48,904 nt of DNA from positions 1-48,904 of the forward strand of contig JBGUJZ010000031.1 in assembly GCA_045114175.1 (NCBI GenBank), in the 5' to 3' direction. Positions within the stretch are counted from its first letter, which is position 1, and each line of letters starts with the position of its first letter. The notes beneath the pieces are model-generated. The model ran no database searches. It was not told the DNA's origin and was given only the letters and a program-made list of their open reading frames with translations. Both the position numbers and the translations under genes were made by a program. The stretch comes from Cacconaster sp045114175. GTDB taxonomy: Bacteria; Bacteroidota; Bacteroidia; Bacteroidales; UBA932. Positions 6,623 through 14,008 of the stretch are shown piece after piece.

Positions 6623-8422
6623 ATGCAAGAGATCAGAAATATAGCCATCATCGCACATGTGGACCACGGGAAAACGACGCTCGTGGACCGGATGATTTGG
6701 CAGTCGAAAATCATTCGTGGGGGCGTGGAGAAGACGGGCGAGCTTATCCTGGACAATAACGATCTGGAGCGCGAGCGCGGCATCACCATTCTGGCCAAGA
6801 ATGTTTCAGTACCCTACAAGAACTGTAAAATCAACATTATAGATACGCCGGGCCACGCCGACTTTGGTGGCGAGGTGGAGCGCGTGCTCAACATGGCCGA
6901 CGGCGTGCTGCTGTTGGTGGATGCCTTTGAAGGCACCATGCCGCAAACCCGTTTCGTGCTGCAGAAGGCCATCGAGATGGGCAAGAAACCCATCGTGGTG
7001 ATCAACAAGGTGGACAAGCTCAACTGCCGCCCGGATGAGGTGAACGAGGAGGTCTTTGACCTGATGTTCTCGCTCAACGCTACAGAGGATCAGTTGGACT
7101 ATAAGACCATCTACGGCAGTGCCAAGCAGGGGTGGATGTCGGAAGACTGGCGCAACCCTACGAACGACATCACCCCGCTGCTCGACGCTATCATTTCCGA
7201 GATTCCCGCGCCGGAAGTGCGTGAGGGTACGCCCCAGATGCTGATCTCTTCGCTGGAGTACTCTCCCTACGTGGGCCGTATCGCCATTGGCCGCATTACG
7301 CGCGGCAGCCTGAAAGCTGGCATGCAGGTATCTCTCTGCAAGCGCTACGATATCGTGGAGAAGCAGAAGATCAAGGAGTTGATGATATTCAGCGGCCTGG
7401 AAAAGCAGAAGGTGGAGCAGGTGGATTGCGGCGATATCTGCGCCGTGGTGGGTATCGAAGGATTTGAGATTGGCGATACAATTGCCGATTTTGAGAACCC
7501 GGAGGCCCTGCCGCCCATTACGGTGGATGAGCCTACGATGAGCATGCTCTTCACCATCAACGATTCACCCTTCTTTGGCCGTGACGGTAAGTTCGTCACC
7601 TCCCGCCATATCAAAGAGCGTCTGGAGCACGAGCTCGAAAAGAACCTGGCGCTCCGCGTCAAGCCGGGCAACAGCGCTGATTCGTTCGTGGTTTATGGCC
7701 GCGGCGTGCTGCACCTCTCCATCCTGATTGAGACCATGCGCCGCGAAGGGTTTGAATTGCAGGTGGGCCAGCCCAAAGTGCTGGACAAAACCATCGGCGG
7801 CCAGCGTTGCGAACCGATTGAATTCCTGACGATTGACGTGCCTGAAGAGTTTGTGGGACGCGCCATTGAACTCTCCACGCGCCGCAAGGCTGCCCTGATT
7901 CACATGGAGGGCCGCGGCGACCGCACGCATCTGGAATTTGAGATTCCCGCCCGTGGCCTGATGGGACTGCGCAGCAATCTGCTGACCGCTACCCAGGGTG
8001 AAGCCGTCGTGGCACACCGCTTCAAAGGTTACGAGCCCTACAAGGGCGAAATTGAGAAACGCACCAACGGTTCGCTGGTGGCCAACGAGACCGGTTTGGC
8101 CGTGGCTTACGCCATGGACAAGCTACAGGATCGCGGTCGCTTCTTCATTGAACCGGGCGAAGATGTCTATGCCGGCCAGGTGGTGGGTGAGCACATCCGT
8201 GACTTCGACCTGAACATCAATGTCTGCAAGACCAAAAAGCTGACCAACGTGCGTGCTGCAGGATCTGATGAAAAGGTGATCCTGCCGCCGGCCGTGAAGT
8301 TCTCGCTGGAAGAGGCGCTTGAATATATCCAAGAGGATGAGCTCGTGGAGGTTACGCCTCACGCGATGCGTATGCGCAAGACGATTCTGGACGAAACGGC
8401 GAGAAAAAGGGCTCAGCGTTAG
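6623..8422 (+). CDS. typA: Ribosome-associated GTPase TypA/BipA
   Basis: A 599-residue translational GTPase, the normal BipA length. The G1 motif AHVDHGKTT is near the N-terminus, the switch region ERERGITI follows, then G3 DTPGHADFGGEV and G4 NKVDK. EF-G-like domain II, III and V segments come next, and the BipA-specific C-terminal domain contains the conserved GRGDRTHLEFEIPARGLMGLRS stretch. BipA assists 50S subunit assembly and translation under stress and cold. The ATG at 6623 is chosen because it places the GTPase motif at the usual distance; an earlier in-frame ATG lies within the upstream terminator. It has its own promoter and may be translated from a nearly leaderless mRNA. Confidence 0.97.
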   Translation: MQEIRNIAIIAHVDHGKTTLVDRMIWQSKIIRGGVEKTGELILDNNDLERERGITILAKNVSVPYKNCKINIIDTPGHADFGGEVERVLNMADGVLLLVDAFEGTMPQTRFVLQKAIEMGKKPIVVINKVDKLNCRPDEVNEEVFDLMFSLNATEDQLDYKTIYGSAKQGWMSEDWRNPTNDITPLLDAIISEIPAPEVREGTPQMLISSLEYSPYVGRIAIGRITRGSLKAGMQVSLCKRYDIVEKQKIKELMIFSGLEKQKVEQVDCGDICAVVGIEGFEIGDTIADFENPEALPPITVDEPTMSMLFTINDSPFFGRDGKFVTSRHIKERLEHELEKNLALRVKPGNSADSFVVYGRGVLHLSILIETMRREGFELQVGQPKVLDKTIGGQRCEPIEFLTIDVPEEFVGRAIELSTRRKAALIHMEGRGDRTHLEFEIPARGLMGLRSNLLTATQGEAVVAHRFKGYEPYKGEIEKRTNGSLVANETGLAVAYAMDKLQDRGRFFIEPGEDVYAGQVVGEHIRDFDLNINVCKTKKLTNVRAAGSDEKVILPPAVKFSLEEALEYIQEDELVEVTPHAMRMRKTILDETARKRAQR

Positions 8423-8441
8423 CAGATTAAAAATATTTTCG

Positions 8442-8449
8442 TATATTTG
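8442..8449 (+). promoter_or_regulatory. -7 promoter box of the yceD-rpmF-tRNA-Arg unit
   Basis: TATATTTG fits TAnnTTTG exactly. It gives a leader of about 14 nt before the ATG at 8467. Confidence 0.6.
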
Positions 8450-8466
8450 CAGCCCAATTTTGCAAG

Positions 8467-8994
8467 ATGGAAGCACTGGCCGATACCCTGATTATCCCTA
8501 TCAAGGGGCTTCCAAAGGGGGAAAGCACCTTTCATTTTGCAATTGACGGATCGTTCTTTGCGAAGTTTGGGAATACCCGGATCAAAGATGCAGATTGCAG
8601 CGTCAATGTTTCGGCACGCAGGCGCAGCACGGTGATGGAAATTGTCTGCCGAATTGGTGGATTCGTCGTCGTGGAATGCGACCGATGCCTGGACGACCTG
8701 CCGCTCAAAGTTGATGTGGAGCGCATGCTCACCGTCGGTTTTGGCGCAGTGGACGTGGATGATGCGGCAGATGAAGACGATATGATGGTAGTCAGCAGTT
8801 CTGACTCCGTCATCTCGCTGGACCAGTTCGTTTACGACTATGTCTGCCTGAGTCTTCCGCTCGTGATGGTGCATCCCGAGGGCCGTTGCAACCCCCAAAT
8901 GCTGGCCCGCCTGGATTCCGGTTCCCACGCTTCCGAAGAGCACACCGAAGGAAACAACCCCTTCGGAAAACTGAAAGAGATGTTGAAAAAATAA
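8467..8994 (+). CDS. yceD: DUF177/YceD family protein (23S rRNA accumulation)
   Basis: A 175-residue soluble protein with the DUF177 core CRIGGFVVVECDRCLDDL (containing the CDRC cysteine pair) and an acidic middle segment before a final conserved CNP motif (HPEGRCNP). In other bacteria and plants YceD-like proteins are needed for normal 23S rRNA accumulation, and the gene almost always sits directly before rpmF. That is exactly the case here, 20 nt upstream, which supports the call. Its molecular role is not well defined in any species. Confidence 0.9.
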   Translation: MEALADTLIIPIKGLPKGESTFHFAIDGSFFAKFGNTRIKDADCSVNVSARRRSTVMEIVCRIGGFVVVECDRCLDDLPLKVDVERMLTVGFGAVDVDDAADEDDMMVVSSSDSVISLDQFVYDYVCLSLPLVMVHPEGRCNPQMLARLDSGSHASEEHTEGNNPFGKLKEMLKK

Positions 8995-9014
8995 ATAATT
9001 AAAATACTTTAACC

Positions 9015-9197
9015 ATGGCACATCCGAAACATAAGATCTCCAAGCAGCGCAGAGATAAGAGAAGAACTCACGACAAGGCAATCGTCCCTCAGATGGCAGT
9101 TTGCCCGAATTGCGGTGCAACCGTCCTTTATCATCACGTATGCCCTGAGTGCGGTTACTATCGCGGCCGTCAGGTCATCGACAAGGCTAACGCCTAG
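9015..9197 (+). CDS. rpmF: 50S ribosomal protein L32
   Basis: A 60-residue basic protein, complete for L32. It begins MAHPKHKISKQRRDKRR and carries a zinc-ribbon made of two CxxC pairs (CPNCG and CPECG), so this is the zinc-binding form. It is the downstream partner of yceD. The stop codon is only 3 nt before tRNA-Arg, so the tRNA is probably processed from the same transcript; the L32 message would then end at the tRNA terminator. Confidence 0.98.
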   Translation: MAHPKHKISKQRRDKRRTHDKAIVPQMAVCPNCGATVLYHHVCPECGYYRGRQVIDKANA

Positions 9198-9200
9198 TGC

Positions 9201-9272
9201 GCCCTTGTAGTTCAACGGATAGAACGGAAGTTTCCTAAACTTTAGATAGCAGTTCGATTCTGCTCAGGGGTA
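9201..9272 (+). tRNA. tRNA-Arg (anticodon CCT)
   Basis: A 72-nt tRNA. The acceptor stem GCCCTTG pairs with CAGGGGT including two G-T wobbles, with discriminator A at 9272. The anticodon stem GAAGT/ACTTT encloses TTCCTAA, giving anticodon CCT for AGG codons. The T-arm is AGCAG-TTCGATT-CTGCT. CCA is not encoded. No promoter separates it from rpmF, so it should be cut out of the rpmF transcript. Confidence 0.95.
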
Positions 9273-9274
9273 CG

Positions 9275-9303
9275 AAAAAAGGCTGGCATCGCCAGCCTTT
9301 TTT
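9275..9303 (+). terminator. Intrinsic terminator after tRNA-Arg
   Basis: GGCTGGC-ATC-GCCAGCC (7-bp stem, 3-nt loop) between an A-run and a T-run. Confidence 0.88.
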
Positions 9304-9316
9304 CGTGCCTTTTCCT

Positions 9317-9324
9317 TACCTTTG
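9317..9324 (+). promoter_or_regulatory. -7 promoter box of the exported Ntn-hydrolase gene
   Basis: TACCTTTG ends 5 nt before the ATG at 9330, which implies an mRNA with a leader of only a few nucleotides or none. Confidence 0.6.
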
Positions 9325-9329
9325 TGATT

Positions 9330-10547
9330 ATGAGAAGAATCGCATTTCTGATATTGTTCATTGCGGCGACCGCGTTCCCGGTCTCATCCTGGGCCTGCTC
9401 GGCCATCATCATTTCCGGTAAGTATACGGCAGATGGAAAACCGTTGATGATGAAGACCCGCGACCAGGGTAGCAAGAATTTCAATACGAACATCAAGTAT
9501 TACACGGGGGGCAAGTACGATTATATCGCCATGGGCCCTACGCCGTGGATTCCGGCAGAGCAGATCAAGAGTACGGGCGGTGGTATGAACGCGGCCGGTC
9601 TCTGCATGGCGGGACTCACATCGCACAGTTTCCCGCACGATACGGTCCGCGTTCCGGGACGCAGCCTCGCGATTCTGGAGAAGCATGCCCTTGCCAACTT
9701 CAAGAGCATTGCAGAGTTCGACGCTTACTTGGCTACGCTTTCGCATCCGCTGGGTATTCACGCCAATCTGGGTGTTATCGACGCTTTTGGCGATGCTGCC
9801 TTCTATGAATTCGGCAACGATACTTGGGTGAAATATGACGTGAACGACCCTGTGGTGGCGCCCGAAGGCTACCGATGCTGCACCAACTTCTCATTCAGTG
9901 GCGACCGTCCGGAGCACAAAAGCCGTAACCGCTACGACGACTGCATCGAGATTATGCGCCATGTTACAAAAAATGCAGAGGGAAAGTATGTGGTCACGCC
10001 GGCTTATCTGCTTGACGAGTGCGGCCGCTCCTTTGTCAATGTGACCCGTCCTGACTTTGCAAAAGGGGGTGGCATGGTTTCCGACGAGGGGCTCATCAGC
10101 CATCACAATACCAGCAATATCATTGTATTCCAGGGCGTACCTGCAGGCAGCGATCCCCGCTTCTGTGTGATGTGGACCTCGCTCGGCCATCCCAAATGTT
10201 CCCCGGCCATCCCGCTGATTGCCTCCCTGGGCAATACCATTCCCGATTATATCGACTGCCCGCCCGAGAAGTTCGCACCCATCTTCAGGGATGTGATGAA
10301 GATTTCCGACGAGTATCTTTATACAGATACCCAGAATGGACGTGAAAAGTGGTTCAATAGCGACAATGCGCTTGCCCTCCGGCCGATTGCTGTGCGCGCG
10401 GAGGAGGAGATTAACGCCAAGTTCCTGCCGCTCTACGCCCAATGGGAGAAAGGCAAAATGACGGATGAAGCGTTCCTGAAAGCCTATCGAAAGCAGCTTC
10501 CGGCTTACTACAAGATATTCCGCGAACGGTTTGCGAAGTACCTCTGA
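9330..10547 (+). CDS. Exported Ntn-hydrolase (C45/linear amide hydrolase type)
   Basis: A 405-residue protein with a signal peptide of about 22 residues. The mature start is CSAIIISGKYTADGKPLMMK, whose Cys followed by a beta-strand and an Arg (KTRDQG) is the pattern of cysteine Ntn-hydrolases such as penicillin acyltransferases, carcinine hydrolase and C69 dipeptidases. If signal peptidase I cuts after SSWA, Cys23 becomes the new N-terminus and could serve directly as nucleophile. A later GGGMNAAGLCMAGLTSH segment also fits the family. The substrate is unknown; amide bonds in small peptides, N-acyl amino acids or bile-acid-like conjugates are possible. The ATG at 9330 is chosen over the GTG at 9324, which lies within the promoter box. 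Confidence 0.72.
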   Translation: MRRIAFLILFIAATAFPVSSWACSAIIISGKYTADGKPLMMKTRDQGSKNFNTNIKYYTGGKYDYIAMGPTPWIPAEQIKSTGGGMNAAGLCMAGLTSHSFPHDTVRVPGRSLAILEKHALANFKSIAEFDAYLATLSHPLGIHANLGVIDAFGDAAFYEFGNDTWVKYDVNDPVVAPEGYRCCTNFSFSGDRPEHKSRNRYDDCIEIMRHVTKNAEGKYVVTPAYLLDECGRSFVNVTRPDFAKGGGMVSDEGLISHHNTSNIIVFQGVPAGSDPRFCVMWTSLGHPKCSPAIPLIASLGNTIPDYIDCPPEKFAPIFRDVMKISDEYLYTDTQNGREKWFNSDNALALRPIAVRAEEEINAKFLPLYAQWEKGKMTDEAFLKAYRKQLPAYYKIFRERFAKYL

Positions 10548-10552
10548 TTCAC

Positions 10553-11473
10553 ATGAAAAAGAAGGGGAATAGCGAAATCTGGGAAGAATCCCTGGCCGAC
10601 TTCAAGAGTTATCTGAAGCTGGAGCGGTCGCTTTCTCCCAATACGCTCGCCGCCTATAGCCGCGATGTGGAGCGGCTGTGCGATTATCTCCAACAACAAG
10701 GTGTGTCGCGCCCTGAAGCGGCCGATACCGCTACCCTCGAATCCTTCGTGGCAGAGCGGGTTGAGGTGGGCAAGATTTCCAAACGTTCACAGGCGCGGCT
10801 GGTAAGTTCCATCCGCTCGTTTTACGCCTTCCTGACTGAGGAGTGGCGACTGCAAGACAACCCCTGTGACAATCTGGTCGTTCCGAAACTGCGCCCGCAC
10901 CTTCCCAGCGTGCTGACCTACGATGAAGTGAAGGCCATTCTGGAGTCGGTGGATCTTTCCAAACCCGATGGCCATCGCAACCGTGCGATGCTGGAGGTAC
11001 TCTATTCCTGCGGGTTGCGCGTGAGCGAACTGATCAACCTCCACATTTCCGATCTCTTCCCGGGAGAGGGGTTTGTCCGCATTATCGGAAAGGGAAACAA
11101 GCAGCGGTTGGTTCCCATCGGTGAATATGCGATGGACTACATCAAGTACTGGATGGCAGACCGCAGTTCCTTGCCAATAAAAAAGGATGCCGAAGACATC
11201 CTTTTCTTAAACCTTCGCGGCGGCAAACTGTCGCGCGTGGCGGTATTTAATATTGTGCGGGAGCAGGCCGCTGCGGCAGGCGTTCACAAAGAGATCTCAC
11301 CCCATACTTTCCGCCATTCGTTTGCCACGCACCTGGTGGAGAATGGCGCGGATCTGCGCGTTGTGCAGGAGATGTTGGGCCACGAGAGTATCCTTACGAC
11401 GGAAATCTATACCCACATCGATACCCGCAAGTGGCAGGAGACCATTCTCCGCTATCACCCTAAAAGCGAATAA
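10553..11473 (+). CDS. xerD: Site-specific tyrosine recombinase XerD (XerC/D type)
   Basis: A 306-residue tyrosine recombinase of standard Xer size. The N-terminal SAM-like core-binding domain (FKSYLKLERSLSPNTLAAYSRDV) precedes the catalytic domain with all expected residues: Arg in SCGLRVSELINL, Lys in GKGNKQRLVP, HTFRHSFATHL, the LGHESI histidine and the nucleophile Tyr in TTEIYTHID. Xer recombinases resolve chromosome dimers at dif with FtsK. No integrase-specific arm domain or neighbouring mobile genes are present, so this is the chromosomal enzyme. It starts 5 nt after the Ntn-hydrolase stop and its last 14 bp overlap the end of the convergent GIN gene. Confidence 0.93.
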   Translation: MKKKGNSEIWEESLADFKSYLKLERSLSPNTLAAYSRDVERLCDYLQQQGVSRPEAADTATLESFVAERVEVGKISKRSQARLVSSIRSFYAFLTEEWRLQDNPCDNLVVPKLRPHLPSVLTYDEVKAILESVDLSKPDGHRNRAMLEVLYSCGLRVSELINLHISDLFPGEGFVRIIGKGNKQRLVPIGEYAMDYIKYWMADRSSLPIKKDAEDILFLNLRGGKLSRVAVFNIVREQAAAAGVHKEISPHTFRHSFATHLVENGADLRVVQEMLGHESILTTEIYTHIDTRKWQETILRYHPKSE

Positions 11474-12212
11474 CGCTGGATGCGCCGCGGGTCTTGATCT
11501 TGGCATCCCCGGCTCCGGTAATCGCGATGCTGCAGGCACCGGCAGCGTCTCCCTTGACCGTACCTACGCTGCAAATCGTTGCCGAGCAAGCGCCGGCCAG
11601 GTCAATCTTCGCCTTGTTAACCGTCAGATACTGAGATTTGCTGCAGAAGTTGCATGCGCCAGCCATATCCAGATTCAGTTCGATGGCTGAACCTTCCAGC
11701 CAGTAGTTGTCTGCACCGGCGGCATCGACCTCAAGTTCCTTAACATCGCAGACTAGGATCACGTTGTTGGCACCGGCGGTTTCGATGGTAAGTTTGCCGG
11801 CCTTGATGGGTTCCACGGAGGTGAGCGTCACGGCACCGGCGAGCGAAATTTCAGTAAGCGTGGTCGGAGCAGGAATGACAATATCAATGTCCTCTGCTTG
11901 CGGAGCGACTACCTCATTGACCTTGACAAGGTTTTTGACGCCTTTTCTCTTGAAGAGCTTGCGGCTGGCATCGATCGTGAGCACGCCATCTTTTACGCTA
12001 ACGCTTGCGGCACCGATCAGCACGGTGTCACCCTTCAGGGTGACGGCAGTGGCGGTAGGATCGATCGAAACATTGACGCCACCTTTGACCACGATTTCTG
12101 TATAGGGCTCAAGTGCATCCACGACGCGCGTGTCAATAACGCCGGAGAGTTCCGTTCCATAAGAGCAGGAAACCATCATCAGCGGCAGGAGGAAAGAAAG
12201 GATTCGTTTCAT
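11460..12212 (-). CDS. GIN-domain (DUF2807) lipoprotein, beta-helix
   Basis: A 250-residue predicted lipoprotein. The ATG at 12212 gives the signal MKRILSFLLPLMMVSC with lipobox Cys16. The body is a GIN/DUF2807 head domain in which a short AGA/AGAC/AGAD motif recurs about every 20 residues (SLAGAV, ETAGAN, DAAGAD, DMAGAC, DLAGAC, DAAGAC), as expected for stacked rungs of a right-handed parallel beta-helix. These proteins are surface or periplasmic in Bacteroidota and are often called putative adhesin heads, with no proven function. The gene converges on xerD with a 14-bp overlap at the 3' ends. Confidence 0.82.
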   Translation of the reverse strand: MKRILSFLLPLMMVSCSYGTELSGVIDTRVVDALEPYTEIVVKGGVNVSIDPTATAVTLKGDTVLIGAASVSVKDGVLTIDASRKLFKRKGVKNLVKVNEVVAPQAEDIDIVIPAPTTLTEISLAGAVTLTSVEPIKAGKLTIETAGANNVILVCDVKELEVDAAGADNYWLEGSAIELNLDMAGACNFCSKSQYLTVNKAKIDLAGACSATICSVGTVKGDAAGACSIAITGAGDAKIKTRGASSVIRF

Positions 12213-12282
12213 AGTTATGTGATTTTTAAGTGTTCTGTCCGTTAGACTGCCTTCCGGGTCCAAAGGTTGCAGCCTTATATTA

Positions 12283-12290
12283 CAAAGGTA
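12283..12290 (-). promoter_or_regulatory. -7 promoter box of the GIN lipoprotein gene
   Basis: On the minus strand this reads TACCTTTG. The predicted leader is about 65 nt long. No clear -33 box is seen. Confidence 0.6.
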
Positions 12291-12371
12291 TGAAAATTTT
12301 TTCCTTACTTTGGAAACCTTTTGTCCACTTGTGCCGTCTAACAGGCGAAACAATTTTAAAAGCTACATATT

Positions 12372-12833
12372 ATGGAATTAGAGATTTTGTTAGAGGTGAT
12401 TCTACCGATCTGCATTTGTGTCGTGCTGCCGGTCTCCATCGTTTGGATTAGCGCAGCTTACAGAAGGAAGAATGTGAATCGCAAAGCAGAGGTCATGATG
12501 AAGGCACTCGAAGCGGGCATTCCTTGCGATGTGGATACCTTTCTTTATGACAAGAAAGAGATGAAACGCCGTGAAGAGTCTGCAAAATCGGTAAAAGTGA
12601 AGCTGCATGATCGCATTCAGAGCGGTTTTACCCTGCTTGCAGTCGGAGGCGCATTCCTCGTCTGGTATTTAATTGACAGGAGCAACTTCGAGCTTTTCGT
12701 TGGCGCATTGCTGGCGCTGCTGGGTGCCGGGTTCACGGCAAGCGGTTTCATCGGCCGCAAGATGTTCGCTGATGAGATTGCAGCAGAGACGAAGTCTAAG
12801 GTAGAAAAGATTGCAGAAGGCGAGTCTAAGTAA
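12372..12833 (+). CDS. Small membrane protein, DUF6249-like
   Basis: A 153-residue protein with an N-terminal membrane segment (ILPICICVVLPVSIVWISAAY), a charged cytosolic stretch (RRKNVNRKAEVMMKALEAG) and two further hydrophobic segments near residues 88-130, ending in a charged tail. The layout, with the helix followed by R-K-rich KAEVMMKALEAG, fits the DUF6249 family that in Bacteroidota precedes ECF sigma genes. It abuts the sigma gene with no gap, so it is co-transcribed with it. It may be part of an envelope-sensing unit; the function is unknown. Confidence 0.6.
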   Translation: MELEILLEVILPICICVVLPVSIVWISAAYRRKNVNRKAEVMMKALEAGIPCDVDTFLYDKKEMKRREESAKSVKVKLHDRIQSGFTLLAVGGAFLVWYLIDRSNFELFVGALLALLGAGFTASGFIGRKMFADEIAAETKSKVEKIAEGESK

Positions 12834-13325
12834 ATGACACGCGAGCAATTCATTGGTCTGGTTAAACAGGAGCAGGAGCCTCTCAGACGGTTCCTGCTTG
12901 GCCTGTGTGCCGGCAATGCGGCCGAAGCGGATGACTTGGCCCAGGAGGCGCTGGTTCGCGCTTATCTGGCGCTGGATCGCTTCGAAGGCCGCTCCCGCTT
13001 CTCGACCTGGCTCTTTAGAATTGCCTACAATTGCTTCTATGATAGACTGAAAGCCGCTTCGCGCAATACGGCCGAATCACTTTCGCCAGCTGCTGAGCGG
13101 GTTTCGGGCGGAGAGATGCCGGATGAGCAGTTCCGCTATCAGGCGCTCTACCGGGCCATCGATGCCCTTTCACCCGATGAGAAAGCGGTGATCCTGCTCT
13201 TTTACATGGAGGATCGCCCCATATTGGAAATAGCCAAGATTACGTCGCTCAGCGTGAGCGCCATCAAGTCCCGCCTGCACCGGGGCCGACTTCACTTGAA
13301 AAACTATTTGGAAAATGAAGAATGA
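12834..13325 (+). CDS. ECF-type RNA polymerase sigma factor
   Basis: A 163-residue sigma-70 of the extracytoplasmic group. Region 2 is seen at AEADDLAQEALVRAYLALDR followed by FSTWLFRIAYNCFYD, and region 4 at LSPDEKAVILLFYMEDRP, then IAKITSLSVSAIKSRLHRGR, a helix-turn-helix for the -35 element. Regions 1 and 3 are absent, as usual. It starts directly after the small membrane protein and overlaps the next gene by 11 bp; the next gene encodes a two-helix membrane protein in the position of an anti-sigma factor. Target promoters are unknown. The RpoE-like label is by family. Confidence 0.93.
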   Translation: MTREQFIGLVKQEQEPLRRFLLGLCAGNAAEADDLAQEALVRAYLALDRFEGRSRFSTWLFRIAYNCFYDRLKAASRNTAESLSPAAERVSGGEMPDEQFRYQALYRAIDALSPDEKAVILLFYMEDRPILEIAKITSLSVSAIKSRLHRGRLHLKNYLENEE

Positions 13326-13755
13326 TAAGGAAATAAGGGAATTCTTCCACACCTTCCGTCCGGAAGTGGGTGAGGGGGATGCATTTATGAAGCAGCTCGA
13401 TGAGAAGTTGAAGGTCGCCGAGCAGGTTCGCGGCTATTGCGCGCAGGAGCGCAAGCGGTCGCGTCGCGGGGTCTTTATTGCCGCGGCCATCGGCCTTGTG
13501 TGCGGTATTGGCCTGATGCTGATGCTGATCTATCTGCCCGCCGTTCTGCCGGATGCACCCTCCGTAGTGGCTGACGCGGCCGATTCCTTCCGCTCTACAG
13601 CCCGGGCCAGCTTGACCGATGCAGCTGCCAGCTATGACTACGATTTCTTGAGTCTCGGCCTGCTGATTAAATGGCGCCGCTTGATCGCAATTCTTCTGGC
13701 CGTGGGAGTAATCTTTCCCGGTGGTTTCCTGATCGCCAGAAAAAACTCCCAATAG
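13315..13755 (+). CDS. Membrane protein in the anti-sigma position
   Basis: A 146-residue protein with a charged cytosolic N-terminus of about 55 residues, a membrane helix (GVFIAAAIGLVCGIGLMLMLIYL), a short periplasmic section and a second helix near the C-terminus (RLIAILLAVGVIFPGGFLI). The 11-bp overlap with the sigma gene suggests coupled translation and an equal ratio, as for anti-sigma factors. I see no zinc-binding ASD motif (HxxxCxxC), so it may be a divergent anti-sigma or an associated membrane protein. Its role is inferred from position only. Confidence 0.6.
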   Translation: MKNDKEIREFFHTFRPEVGEGDAFMKQLDEKLKVAEQVRGYCAQERKRSRRGVFIAAAIGLVCGIGLMLMLIYLPAVLPDAPSVVADAADSFRSTARASLTDAAASYDYDFLSLGLLIKWRRLIAILLAVGVIFPGGFLIARKNSQ

Positions 13756-13765
13756 CAAAAAAAGT

Positions 13766-13796
13766 TTTGCAACTTTGTAGAAAATACCTACATTTG
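13766..13796 (+). promoter_or_regulatory. Promoter of the tRNA-Asp locus
   Basis: TTTG (13766-13769), 19 nt, then TACATTTG (13789-13796). The predicted start is about 100 nt before the tRNA, so the precursor would include the GC-rich palindromes at 13837-13895. Confidence 0.7.
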
Positions 13797-13836
13797 CACT
13801 CCCAACAAAGCGGCAGCAGCCGCTAGCGGAGGCCGG

Positions 13837-13852
13837 GCAGGGTTAGCCCTGC
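13837..13852 (+). repeat. GC-rich hairpin upstream of tRNA-Asp
   Basis: GCAGGG-TTAG-CCCTGC, a 6-bp stem with a 4-nt loop, in the predicted tRNA-Asp precursor. Confidence 0.5.
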
Positions 13853-13861
13853 GCAATAGCA

Positions 13862-13898
13862 AGGCCGAAGCGAGGGGTCTGGGGGCTTCCCCCAGTAA
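13862..13898 (+). repeat. Palindromic repeat, copy A of an inverted pair
   Basis: It contains a perfect 7-bp triloop hairpin, CTGGGGG-CTT-CCCCCAG (13879-13895), preceded by GCGAGGGGT. The same arrangement occurs in reverse complement at 14192-14230 with only loop and spacer changes. This resembles a REP-type extragenic element. The two copies flank tRNA-Asp and the tRNA-like remnant. Confidence 0.6.
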
Positions 13899-13902
13899 CA
13901 TT

Positions 13903-13977
13903 GGTGCGGTAGTTCAGCCTGGTTAGAATGCCGGCCTGTCACGCCGGAGGTCGCGAGTTCGAGCCTCGTCCGCACCG
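13903..13977 (+). tRNA. tRNA-Asp (anticodon GTC)
   Basis: A 75-nt tRNA. The acceptor stem GGTGCGG pairs with CCGCACC, with discriminator G at 13977. The anticodon stem CCGGC encloses the loop CTGTCAC with anticodon GTC. The T-arm is GCGAG-TTCGAGC-CTCGT. CCA is not encoded. The last 20 bases, from the T-loop on, recur at 14113-14132. Confidence 0.96.
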
Positions 13978-13981
13978 CAAA

Positions 13982-14007
13982 AGCCAACCCCAAAGGTTGG
14001 CTTTTTT
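13982..14007 (+). terminator. Intrinsic terminator of tRNA-Asp
   Basis: AGCCAACC and GGTTGGCT pair over 8 bp around CCAAA, followed by six T. Confidence 0.88.
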
Positions 14008-14008
14008 G

